Shown: piece by piece, positions 21,044 through 26,060 of the stretch
Layout: the number at the start of each line of letters is the position of its first letter
How positions within the stretch are numbered: the first letter of the stretch is position 1
NCBI GenBank assembly: GCA_035461385.1
Contig: DATHVI010000038.1
Span: forward strand, 1 to 26,060
DNA: 26,060 nt
DNA from: DATHVI01 sp035461385
GTDB taxonomy: Bacteria > Actinomycetota > Thermoleophilia > Solirubrobacterales > 70-9
Direction: 5' to 3'
Program-made: the position numbers and the translations under genes
Notes under the pieces: model-generated
Seen by the model: the letters and a program-made list of their open reading frames with translations, nothing else
What the model was told of the DNA's origin: nothing
Databases searched by the model: none

Positions 21044-21844
21044 TCAGATGATCACCTGCACGGTTCCGCCGTCGACCGACCAGGCGGCGCCGGCGACGTA
21101 GGAGGCGCGTTCGGAGCAGAGGAACACGATCGCACCGGCGATCTCCGCAACCTCGGCGAGGCGGCCGATCGGCCGCTTCGCGCCCGCGACCTCGAGCGCC
21201 TCCTCCCGGCTCGCGAGGCCGGCGAGCGCACGCGACTGGTCAGCGAGGCCGCCGGCGCCGACCCACAGCTCCGACTTCGTCGGCCCGGGGCAGATCGCGT
21301 TCACGAGCACGCCGTCGGCCGCGTAGCGGTCGGCGAACAGGCGCGAGAGCGCGAGCTCGGCGGCCTTCGCGACCGAGTACTCGGGCATCAGCGCCGAGGG
21401 CCGCTTGCCGGCCGTCGAGGCGACGTTGACGACCCGCCCCCAGCCGCGCTCCCGCATCGCCGGGATCACCGCCCGCATCGCCCGCATCGGGGCGATCACG
21501 TTCAGCTCCCAGGCCGCCTGCCAGTCGGCGTCGGGGACGTCCTCGAGCGGCCGCCAGCGGGCGCTGCCGGCGTTGTTGACGAGCACGTCGAGCCGGCCGA
21601 AGCTCTCCTCGCAGGCGGCGACGATGCGCTCTCCGGCGTCGGGCTCGGTGACGTCGAGCGCGAGCGCCGCGGCGCTGCCCCGCTCCGCCGCGCAGGCAGC
21701 GACCGCTTCGTCGAGCGCCCGGGCGTCGCGGGCGACGAGCAGCACGTCGGCGCCCTCGGCGCACAGCAGGCGGGCGGTCTCGCGGCCGATCCCCCTGCTC
21801 GCGCCGGTGACCGCGCAGGCCCTGCCGTCGAGGCCGAGGTCCAC
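21044..21844 (-). CDS. Short-chain dehydrogenase/reductase (SDR)
   Basis: The gene encodes 266 residues from GTG 21844. It is a classical SDR: the cofactor loop TGASRGIG at 13-20, LALDVTEPD, the NNAG motif at 90-93, N115, catalytic S143 (VNVASTAGK), and Y156-x3-K160 (PEYSVAK). The C-terminal part has NAICPGPTKSELW and FLCSERASYVAGAAWSVDGG, typical of 3-oxoacyl-ACP reductase/FabG-like members. The residue after the second strand (VARDARAL) has an Arg, which favours NADPH. The substrate cannot be determined. The OsmC gene ends ten bases upstream on the same strand and the Nudix gene follows closely, suggesting one operon. Confidence 0.92.
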   Translation of the reverse strand: MDLGLDGRACAVTGASRGIGRETARLLCAEGADVLLVARDARALDEAVAACAAERGSAAALALDVTEPDAGERIVAACEESFGRLDVLVNNAGSARWRPLEDVPDADWQAAWELNVIAPMRAMRAVIPAMRERGWGRVVNVASTAGKRPSALMPEYSVAKAAELALSRLFADRYAADGVLVNAICPGPTKSELWVGAGGLADQSRALAGLASREEALEVAGAKRPIGRLAEVAEIAGAIVFLCSERASYVAGAAWSVDGGTVQVII

Positions 21845-21854
21845 CCCTGCCCGC

Positions 21855-22256
21855 CTACCCTGCCTCGATCCGGTCGTCGATCGAGATCTTCGTCTCGGCC
21901 GAGAGCGCGCGGTGGACCGGGCACTTGCCGGCGATCCGCAGCAGCCGCTGCTCCTGGTCGGCGTCGAGAGCCTCGGGGATGCGCAGGGTGACGGTGAACG
22001 ACTCGAGCGAGGCCTTCGGCCCCTGCACGAGCTCGGCGTCGACCTCGATCCGGCCGAGGTCCCAGCCCTTTCGGTCGGCGTACATCTCGACCGTGATCGC
22101 GGTGCACGCGGCGAGCGCCGCGGCGACGGTTCGCGCCGGCGAGGGCCCGAGGTCGTTCCCGCCCACGGCCTCGGGCTCGTCGATCACCAGCGAGTGCCCG
22201 CCCTCGATCTCGACGTCGTGGGTGAAGCCGTCGCGGCGGCGGGCGGTGGCCTTCAC
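21855..22256 (-). CDS. OsmC/Ohr-family protein
   Basis: From GTG 22256 the product has 133 residues. OsmC-like proteins are dimeric thiol peroxidases for organic hydroperoxides or have related redox roles. The two conserved cysteines are present: C51 in the long helix (AAALAACTAITVEMYADRKG) and C112 in GKCPVHRAL. The N-terminal half has the expected strands (HDVEIEGGHSLVIDEPEAVG) followed by NDLGPSP, a family hallmark. Length is normal for the YhfA/OsmC subgroup. Its start codon overlaps the stop of the cobalamin adenosyltransferase gene (GTGA at 22253-22256), so the two are translationally coupled. Confidence 0.92.
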   Translation of the reverse strand: MKATARRRDGFTHDVEIEGGHSLVIDEPEAVGGNDLGPSPARTVAAALAACTAITVEMYADRKGWDLGRIEVDAELVQGPKASLESFTVTLRIPEALDADQEQRLLRIAGKCPVHRALSAETKISIDDRIEAG

Positions 22257-22837
22257 CGCCGCCCGCTCCGATCGCCTCGCTCGCGCCCGGCGAACAGCTC
22301 CGGATCGGCGACGTCCGCCGCTCGAGCCATCGCGAAGGCGGCGTCCGAGGCGCGGTTGAGGAACCGCAGGATCGCCTCCGAGGCGAGCTCGCCGGCGTCC
22401 TTGAGCGCGACGACGCGACGCTCGGCGCGCCGCAGGACCGTGCGGGCGAGGTCGAGCTGGGCCGAGAGCCGGGTGCCGCCGGGGATGACGAACTTCGGCG
22501 GCAGGTCGACCCGCGCCATGTAGCGGTCGATCAGGGCCTCGAGCTCGGCTGCCATCTCGTCGGTCACCCGGCTGACGCCGTCCTCGAGCCGGTCCGCGGC
22601 CTCGGGCGCGGTCGCCAGCTCCGCCCCGGCGATGAACAGGTCGTCCTGGATGCGGAGGATGTCGGCCGCGAGCTCGGCATCATCGGGGCCGCAGAGCGAG
22701 CGCGCGACGCCGAATGCAGCGGCCGCCTCGTCGAGCGAGCCGTAGGCCTCGGTCCGGGCGTCGGTCTTCGCCACCCGTCCCCCGTACCACAGCGACGTCG
22801 TGCCGTCGTCGCCCTTGCGGGTGTAGATCCGGGTCAT
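22253..22837 (-). CDS. ATP:cob(I)alamin adenosyltransferase, PduO type
   Basis: From ATG 22837 the product has 194 residues, with AGGAG six bases before the start. The enzyme moves the adenosyl group of ATP onto cob(I)alamin to make coenzyme B12. PduO-type motifs are in order: TRKGDDGTTSL (6-16, ATP loop), YGSLDEAAAAFGVAR (32-46), FVIPGGTRLSAQLDLARTVL (116-135), RRAERRVV and the terminal RFLNRASDAAFAMAR (158-172). The three-domain helical bundle length is normal. The frame is open upstream but that part is the leader. The leader contains two tandem hairpins at 22900-22969 and lacks a recognisable cobalamin riboswitch box. Its stop overlaps the OsmC start. Confidence 0.93.
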   Translation of the reverse strand: MTRIYTRKGDDGTTSLWYGGRVAKTDARTEAYGSLDEAAAAFGVARSLCGPDDAELAADILRIQDDLFIAGAELATAPEAADRLEDGVSRVTDEMAAELEALIDRYMARVDLPPKFVIPGGTRLSAQLDLARTVLRRAERRVVALKDAGELASEAILRFLNRASDAAFAMARAADVADPELFAGRERGDRSGRR

Positions 22838-22899
22838 CAATCTCCTGCGGCGGCTGCGCCGCTGATCACTTGCGGCCGTTTCGCGGCTTACCTGCTTCT

Positions 22900-22969
22900 G
22901 ACAAGACCTTTGTGTCTTGTCCCAACATGACTGCTGCTGCCGAGACACTGGGTGTCTCGACCCAACATG
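22900..22969 (-). repeat. Tandem pair of conserved hairpins in the cobalamin adenosyltransferase leader
   Basis: Two units, 40 bases apart, each consist of CATGTTGGG followed by a hairpin when read on the minus strand. The hairpins have 8-bp stems: CGAGACAC/GTGTCTCG (22941-22959) and GACAAGAC/GTCTTGTC (22900-22921). Where the units differ within the stem, a G-C pair is replaced by A-T, so pairing is preserved. They lie between the DUF1015 stop and the adenosyltransferase start, so they could be a leader RNA element, an operator pair or a mobile repeat. Confidence 0.65.
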
Positions 22970-23009
22970 CCCGACAGTATCGGAGCCGGGGGCGCCGGCC
23001 CGCACCGGC

Positions 23010-24263
23010 TCAGCTGAGTGGATTGAAGACCAGCCCGGTGAGGAGCTTGGGGAAGAAGAAGGTCGACTTCGGGGGCATCGTCTCGCCGGCGTCGGCGACC
23101 GCGCGCACCTGCTCGATCGGGGTCGGCCGGAGGAGGAAGGCGGCATCGGCGTCGCCGTCGAGCGCCGCGATCGCCTCCTCGGCGGAGCTCGTGTAGGCGA
23201 GGCCACGCTTCCCCTCGACGTCGTCGGCGCTCATCCCCAGCGCGCCGCGCAGGACGAGGGCCTCGAGGATCGCGGCGTCGAGCTCGCGGAACGCCGGCGA
23301 GGAGTCCGGGAAGGCGCGCGCGACGGCGTCCGGGTCGGCGAGCCGGAGGCGGAACCCGCGGCGGAAGTGGGAGTCGACGTAGCCGAACACCCCGACGCCC
23401 TCCTCGCCGGCGGGGTCGAGGCGCTCCAGCGGCACCTCCTCGACCTCGAAGTGCTCGCGCAGCGCGGCGGCGAGCGCCTCCTGGGCGCCCGGATCGCCGA
23501 GGCCGGTGAGCAGGCGGTGGTAGCCGAACACCGTCAGGCCCGGGTCCTCGAGCGAGACCAGGCACATCAACGTGAACCGGTGCGCGCCCTCGCCGCCGAT
23601 CGAATCGGCGTAGGTGCGGGCGGTCTCGTAGCGGTGGTGGCCGTCGGCGATCAGCAGCTCGGCGTCGGCGAGGTCGGCGGCGACCGCACGTTGGACCTCG
23701 ACGTCGCCGATCCGCCAGACACGATGGACGGTGTCCTCGTCGTCGGTGACCTCGCCCCACGGCTCGCCGCGGGTCGCGCCCTCGATGTGTCTCCAGACGT
23801 CGCCCGGGTGAAGCGCGAAGATCGGCGAGAGGTTGTGCCGCGTCGCCTCGGTCAGCCGCAGGCGGTCCTGCTTCGGCCCGGGTTGGGTGCGCTCGTGCGG
23901 GCGGACCAGACCGGGGCCGTACTCGGTCACGCGGACACGGCAGAGCAGCCCGCGGCGGGTATGGCGCGAGCCGTCTGGAGCCGCGTACTCCTGGGTCAAC
24001 GCCCACAGCGCCGGCTCGCGGTCGGCGGCGAGGATCCCCTGGAGGCGCCACTCCTCGAGGGTCTCCGCCGCGCGGGCGTACGGGTCGCCGCCGTCGGGCG
24101 CGGTCGGGAGGTCGATCTCGACGACGTTGAACGGCGAGCGCTCGACCAGCTCGCGCCGGTGCGCGGCGTCGATCACGTCGTAGGGCGGCGCGACGACGTC
24201 GCTGAGGGAGGGAACGGCGGCGAGGTTGTAGTGGAGCGCGTTGAGCGGTCGAACCTCGGCCAC
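23010..24263 (-). CDS. DUF1015 domain-containing protein
   Basis: The gene encodes 417 residues from GTG 24263 and matches DUF1015 over its full length. The N-terminal VVAPPYDVIDAAHRRELVER and NVVEIDLP are family hallmarks. The central IADGHHRYETARTYADS, with a His pair, is the best-conserved stretch. MPPKSTFFFPKLLTGLVFNP at the end is nearly invariant in the family. The protein is soluble and cytosolic, with no signal peptide. The family is widespread and was once annotated as HTH-type, but its biochemical role is not established. A TAGGCT box lies nine bases before the GTG. The next gene upstream ends just 17 bases before this start. Confidence 0.92.
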   Translation of the reverse strand: MAEVRPLNALHYNLAAVPSLSDVVAPPYDVIDAAHRRELVERSPFNVVEIDLPTAPDGGDPYARAAETLEEWRLQGILAADREPALWALTQEYAAPDGSRHTRRGLLCRVRVTEYGPGLVRPHERTQPGPKQDRLRLTEATRHNLSPIFALHPGDVWRHIEGATRGEPWGEVTDDEDTVHRVWRIGDVEVQRAVAADLADAELLIADGHHRYETARTYADSIGGEGAHRFTLMCLVSLEDPGLTVFGYHRLLTGLGDPGAQEALAAALREHFEVEEVPLERLDPAGEEGVGVFGYVDSHFRRGFRLRLADPDAVARAFPDSSPAFRELDAAILEALVLRGALGMSADDVEGKRGLAYTSSAEEAIAALDGDADAAFLLRPTPIEQVRAVADAGETMPPKSTFFFPKLLTGLVFNPLS

Positions 24264-24272
24264 GGGCGCGGA

Positions 24273-24278
24273 AGCCTA
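24273..24278 (-). promoter_or_regulatory. Putative -10 box (TAGGCT) for the DUF1015 gene
   Basis: On the minus strand TAGGCT is nine bases before GTG 24263, with no ribosome site. It sits in the short gap after the methyltransferase-like gene. Confidence 0.35.
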
Positions 24279-24280
24279 GA

Positions 24281-24805
24281 TCAATCGCCGGTTGCGGCGG
24301 CGGAGCCCTGACCGACCCGGCGTCGCGGGATCCAGCGCGGCACGGCGCGCTTGTAGTCGCGATAGTCGTCGCCGAAGCGGCGCTCGAGGCCGGGCTCTTC
24401 GACGAGCACGAAGTAGGCGTGGTTGACGGCGACGAACGCGGCCGACCAGATCGCGAGGCCGAGCGAGCCGAAGATGACCGCCTCCCCGACCAGGATCGCC
24501 AGCACGCCGCTGATCATCGGGTTGCGAACGTGGCGGTAGGGGCCCTCGACGACCAGCTTCTGCGTCGGGTCCCATGGGGCGAGGGTCCCCTTGCCGCGGG
24601 CGGCGAACAGCCGGACGGTCGATGCCCAAAGCACCGACCCGGCGGCGATCAGCGCGACTCCGAGGCTCGCGAGCAGGATCGACCCAAGGCCGCCGATCCC
24701 CGAGTCGACATCGGCGCCCTCGCCGCCCGCCAGGATCAGCGCCGGGATGACGACGGTCACCGTGCCCGGGAGGAGGATGATCGCGATCGCGTGACGGAGG
24801 GTCAC
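24281..24805 (-). CDS. Isoprenylcysteine carboxyl-methyltransferase/PEMT-like membrane methyltransferase
   Basis: From GTG 24805 the product has 174 residues with four or five transmembrane helices. The SAM- and substrate-binding region is recognisable: KLVVEGPYRHVRNPMISGVL (83-102) and EEPGLERRFGDDYRDYKRAV (136-155), then PRWIPR. This is the ICMT/phospholipid-methyltransferase (PEMT) fold, whose bacterial members methylate lipids or prenylated groups; the actual substrate is unknown. The N-terminus begins at the first transmembrane helix, as expected. A TAGCGT box ten bases before the GTG supports this start over a longer in-frame alternative reaching into the tRNA-Pro gene. Confidence 0.85.
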   Translation of the reverse strand: MTLRHAIAIILLPGTVTVVIPALILAGGEGADVDSGIGGLGSILLASLGVALIAAGSVLWASTVRLFAARGKGTLAPWDPTQKLVVEGPYRHVRNPMISGVLAILVGEAVIFGSLGLAIWSAAFVAVNHAYFVLVEEPGLERRFGDDYRDYKRAVPRWIPRRRVGQGSAAATGD

Positions 24806-24815
24806 CAGGGGCCGG

Positions 24816-24821
24816 ACGCTA
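24816..24821 (-). promoter_or_regulatory. Putative -10 box (TAGCGT) for the methyltransferase-like gene
   Basis: On the minus strand TAGCGT is ten bases before GTG 24805, with no ribosome site, matching the leaderless pattern. Confidence 0.35.
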
Positions 24822-24872
24822 CCGCCGCGACGCGGACGCGACCGCACCGGCGGGCTGGGCACTGGGTGGAGG

Positions 24873-24946
24873 TCGGGGTGGGCGGATTTGAACCGCCGGC
24901 CTTTCGGCCCCAAACCGAATGCTCTGCCAGGCTGAGCTACACCCCG
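24873..24946 (-). tRNA. tRNA-Pro (anticodon UGG)
   Basis: A 74-base cloverleaf on the minus strand. The acceptor stem is CGGGGTG/CACCCCG with discriminator A. The D arm contains TAGCTCAGCCTGG. The anticodon stem TTCGG/CCGAA closes the loop TTTGGGG, giving anticodon UGG. The T arm contains GGTTCAAATCC. No CCA end is encoded. Confidence 0.96.
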
Positions 24947-24955
24947 AGTGAGCCG

Positions 24956-24961
24956 AGTCTA
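24956..24961 (-). promoter_or_regulatory. Putative -10 box (TAGACT) for tRNA-Pro
   Basis: On the minus strand TAGACT lies nine bases before the tRNA-Pro 5' end, in the divergent gap shared with tRNA-Arg. Confidence 0.4.
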
Positions 24962-24989
24962 ACCAGCCGTCCCGCGTCCGGATCAAGGC

Positions 24990-24995
24990 TAAGCT
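24990..24995 (+). promoter_or_regulatory. Putative -10 box (TAAGCT) for tRNA-Arg
   Basis: TAAGCT lies nine bases before the tRNA-Arg 5' end. No clear -35 box is visible. Confidence 0.35.
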
Positions 24996-25004
24996 CATCT
25001 CCGG

Positions 25005-25078
25005 GCCCCGGTAGCTCAGCTGGATAGAGCAGCTGCCTTCTAAGCAGCAGGCCGTAGGTTCGAGTCCTACCCGGGGTG
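25005..25078 (+). tRNA. tRNA-Arg (anticodon UCU)
   Basis: A 74-base cloverleaf with acceptor GCCCCGG/CCGGGGT (G-U closing pair) and discriminator G. The D arm contains TAGCTCAGCTGGATAGAGC. The anticodon stem GCTGC/GCAGC closes the loop CTTCTAA, giving UCU. The T arm contains GGTTCGAGTCC. CCA is not encoded. Confidence 0.96.
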
Positions 25079-25115
25079 CTCAGCCGGCGCCCACCGGATC
25101 GAGCCGGGAGGCCCC

Positions 25116-25121
25116 TAACCT
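25116..25121 (+). promoter_or_regulatory. Putative -10 box (TAACCT) for the DUF2283-like gene
   Basis: CCTAACCT stands seven bases before ATG 25129, with no ribosome site. It is the clearest leaderless-type start in the window. Confidence 0.45.
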
Positions 25122-25128
25122 CGACGCC

Positions 25129-25410
25129 ATGGCCCTCCGCGCCGGCCCCTACACCTTCCGCTACGTCACCTACGACGCCGCGAGCGACATGCTCTACGCG
25201 GGGTTCGAGCCGCAGCGCCGCCAGGGCAAGCGCGAGCGGACGCCCGAGGACGACTTCCTGCGCTTCGACGAGGAGGGGCGGTTCATCGGGATCATCCTCG
25301 TCAACCCGGGCGAGCGTCTCGACCGCGAGGGTCAGGTCCAGGTGACGCTGCCGTCGGGCGACCGGGCCCGCGTCCAGGGCCTCGAGCTCGAGCTGCGCGC
25401 CGCGCGCTGA
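25129..25410 (+). CDS. DUF2283-like small protein
   Basis: From ATG 25129 the product has 93 residues. The pattern FRYVTYDAASDMLYAGFE, then DDFLRFDEEGRFIGIILVNP, matches small DUF2283 proteins, in which a Y-D-x-x-x-D-x-L-Y strand is followed by a D-x-x-G-x-x-x-G-I turn. It is a compact soluble beta-rich protein with no signal peptide. Function is unknown for the family. A longer basic insertion (PQRRQGKRERTPED) lies between the two conserved segments. It sits between tRNA-Arg and a VOC gene, each under what looks like its own promoter. The family call is moderate. Confidence 0.7.
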   Translation: MALRAGPYTFRYVTYDAASDMLYAGFEPQRRQGKRERTPEDDFLRFDEEGRFIGIILVNPGERLDREGQVQVTLPSGDRARVQGLELELRAAR

Positions 25411-25418
25411 GCGCCGTC

Positions 25419-25424
25419 TACGAT
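25419..25424 (+). promoter_or_regulatory. Putative -10 box (TACGAT) for the second VOC gene
   Basis: TACGAT is eight bases before GTG 25433, with no ribosome site, fitting a leaderless transcript. Confidence 0.4.
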
Positions 25425-25432
25425 CAGAGCCG

Positions 25433-25804
25433 GTGCTCGACCACGTCGTGATCAACGTTCGCGACTTCGACTCGGCGCGGGCGTTCTATCTCCATGCGCT
25501 CGAGCCGCTCGGGCTCGCGCCGGTGCTCGAGTTCGATGGGATGTGCGGGTTCGGCGCCGACCGCAAGCCCGAGCTCTGGGTTGCCGAGCGCGACGCCCCG
25601 AGCGCTCCGGTCCACATCGCCCTGCGCGCCGCTGACCGCGGAACGGTCGACGCGTTCCACCGTGCCGCGCTCGACGCCGGCGGCCTCGACAACGGCGAGC
25701 CCGGACCGCGGCCGCACTACCACGAGCACTACTACGGCGCGTTCGTCCTCGATCCCGATGGCAACAACGTCGAGGCCGTCTGCCACGCACCGCCGAGCGG
25801 CTGA
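25433..25804 (+). CDS. VOC (glyoxalase/bleomycin-resistance) family protein
   Basis: From GTG 25433 the product has 123 residues, a complete single VOC module. It begins MLDHVVINVRDFDSARAFY with candidate metal ligand H4. The middle strand PVHIALRAADRGTVDAFHR contains the second likely ligand, H60. The C-terminal YYGAFVLDPDGNNVEAVCH carries the usual D-P-D-G-N-x-x-E motif with the third ligand Glu. This pattern is common among VOC proteins annotated as glyoxalases or dioxygenase-like enzymes; the substrate is unknown. It differs from the VOC protein at 1603 and keeps the metal site better. Confidence 0.9.
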   Translation: MLDHVVINVRDFDSARAFYLHALEPLGLAPVLEFDGMCGFGADRKPELWVAERDAPSAPVHIALRAADRGTVDAFHRAALDAGGLDNGEPGPRPHYHEHYYGAFVLDPDGNNVEAVCHAPPSG

Positions 25805-25846
25805 CGAGCGCCAGCGCGAGGCGCCGGTGCACTGACCACGGCCGCG

Positions 25847-25953
25847 TCAGTCGAGCTCGACCACGACCGCCGAGGTCAGCGTTTGCGCCGAACCTGGACC
25901 GAGTCTCGATCACGGCGCCGCGCTCGAGCGAACGAGCGGGCCGGGGAGGTCAT
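25847..25953 (-). pseudogene. Possible decayed gene fragment before tRNA-His
   Basis: Read on the minus strand from 25953, ATG opens MTSPARSF in one frame, SLERGAVIETR follows in a second, and LGPGSAQTLTSAVVVELD then a stop (25847) in a third. Joined, they read like a short natural protein, as expected of a gene with two frameshifts. The individual frames are too short to prove this, so the call is tentative. Confidence 0.25.
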
Positions 25954-25961
25954 CTGGGCGC

Positions 25962-25967
25962 TACATT
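25962..25967 (+). promoter_or_regulatory. Putative -10 box (TACATT) for tRNA-His
   Basis: TACATT lies eleven bases before the tRNA-His 5' end. No matching -35 box is seen. Confidence 0.35.
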
Positions 25968-25978
25968 GGATGCCGCGC

Positions 25979-26052
25979 GGTGAGCGTAGCTCAGTTGGTA
26001 GAGCTCCTGGTTGTGGTCCAGGTGGTCGCCGGTTCGAGTCCGGTCGCTCACC
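25979..26052 (+). tRNA. tRNA-His (anticodon GUG)
   Basis: A cloverleaf with acceptor GTGAGCG/CGCTCAC, an extra G(-1) opposite discriminator C73 as expected for tRNA-His, a D arm TAGCTCAGTTGGTAGAGC, the anticodon stem CCTGG/CCAGG closing TTGTGGT (GUG), and a T arm GGTTCGAGTCC. It ends eight bases before the window end. Confidence 0.96.
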
Positions 26053-26060
26053 CCTAATAG

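Noticed and set aside
22900..22969. CRISPR array
   Set aside because: There are only two units, each self-complementary, with no uniform spacers and no cas genes nearby.
22838..23009. Cobalamin riboswitch in front of the adenosyltransferase gene
   Set aside because: I looked for the B12-box GCCACTG and the surrounding pseudoknot pattern and did not find them; the tandem hairpins do not resemble that riboswitch.
25452..25913. 153-codon minus-strand open frame opposite the second VOC gene
   Set aside because: Arg-rich with no motif, while the plus strand encodes a complete VOC domain.

Overview
The window is about 26 kb of very GC-rich, densely packed bacterial DNA. Gene content (ctaC-ctaD-ctaA-ctaB order, a PduO-type cobalamin adenosyltransferase, tandem DUF427, an LPXTG-type surface protein, many VOC/DUF genes) and codon use suggest a high-GC actinobacterium, most like the Thermoleophilia/Solirubrobacterales. 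That placement is inference; no rRNA is present. I see no CRISPR array, insertion sequence, integrase or phage gene. No stretch longer than 300 bases lacks a gene; the longest gaps (1375-1602 and 16817-17061) are described below.

Layout. 1-2740: partial DUF3179 protein (minus), then a tandem-DUF427 protein, a VOC protein and a membrane-anchored stress-type protein (plus). 2774-4065: a diheme cytochrome c lipoprotein (minus) diverges from a CBS-pair protein (plus). 4062-9669: a minus-strand oxidase-like operon, read from high to low coordinates: DUF192 protein, subunit II (ctaC), subunit I (ctaD), heme A synthase (ctaA), heme O synthase (ctaB), a 37-residue one-helix peptide, a tandemly repeated ~60-bp intercistronic unit with two 11-codon mini-ORFs, and a 92-residue two-helix protein. 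9868-14530 (plus): PAP2-type phosphatase/transferase, an LPG_synthase_TM-type membrane protein, trxB and an EamA transporter. 14438-16816 (minus): 3-hydroxyacyl-CoA dehydrogenase and a class IV PLP aminotransferase/lyase. 17062-20028 (plus): LPFTG surface protein, two membrane-anchored unknowns and a small Rossmann protein. 20025-24805 (minus): one-TM unknown, CoA-type Nudix hydrolase, SDR, OsmC protein, cobalamin adenosyltransferase, DUF1015 protein and an isoprenylcysteine-methyltransferase-like protein. 24873-26052: tRNA-Pro(UGG), tRNA-Arg(UCU), a DUF2283-like protein, a second VOC protein and tRNA-His(GUG).

The most striking observation is in the oxidase-like operon. The subunit I homologue keeps the family fold signatures but has lost all six histidines that bind heme a, heme a3 and CuB, together with the key D-, E- and K-pathway residues and the paired propionate arginines. 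Its subunit II partner has lost the CuA Cys/Cys/His/Met set. CtaA and CtaB beside them look intact. This reads as a conserved, cofactor-less 'pseudo-oxidase' of unknown role rather than a working terminal oxidase.

Other signals: inverted palindromic repeats inside the PAP2 gene; a tandem pair of hairpins with a compensatory base-pair change upstream of the cobalamin adenosyltransferase; a palindrome upstream of trxB; and a recurring TANNNT box 6-10 bases before eleven start codons, suggesting widespread leaderless transcripts.
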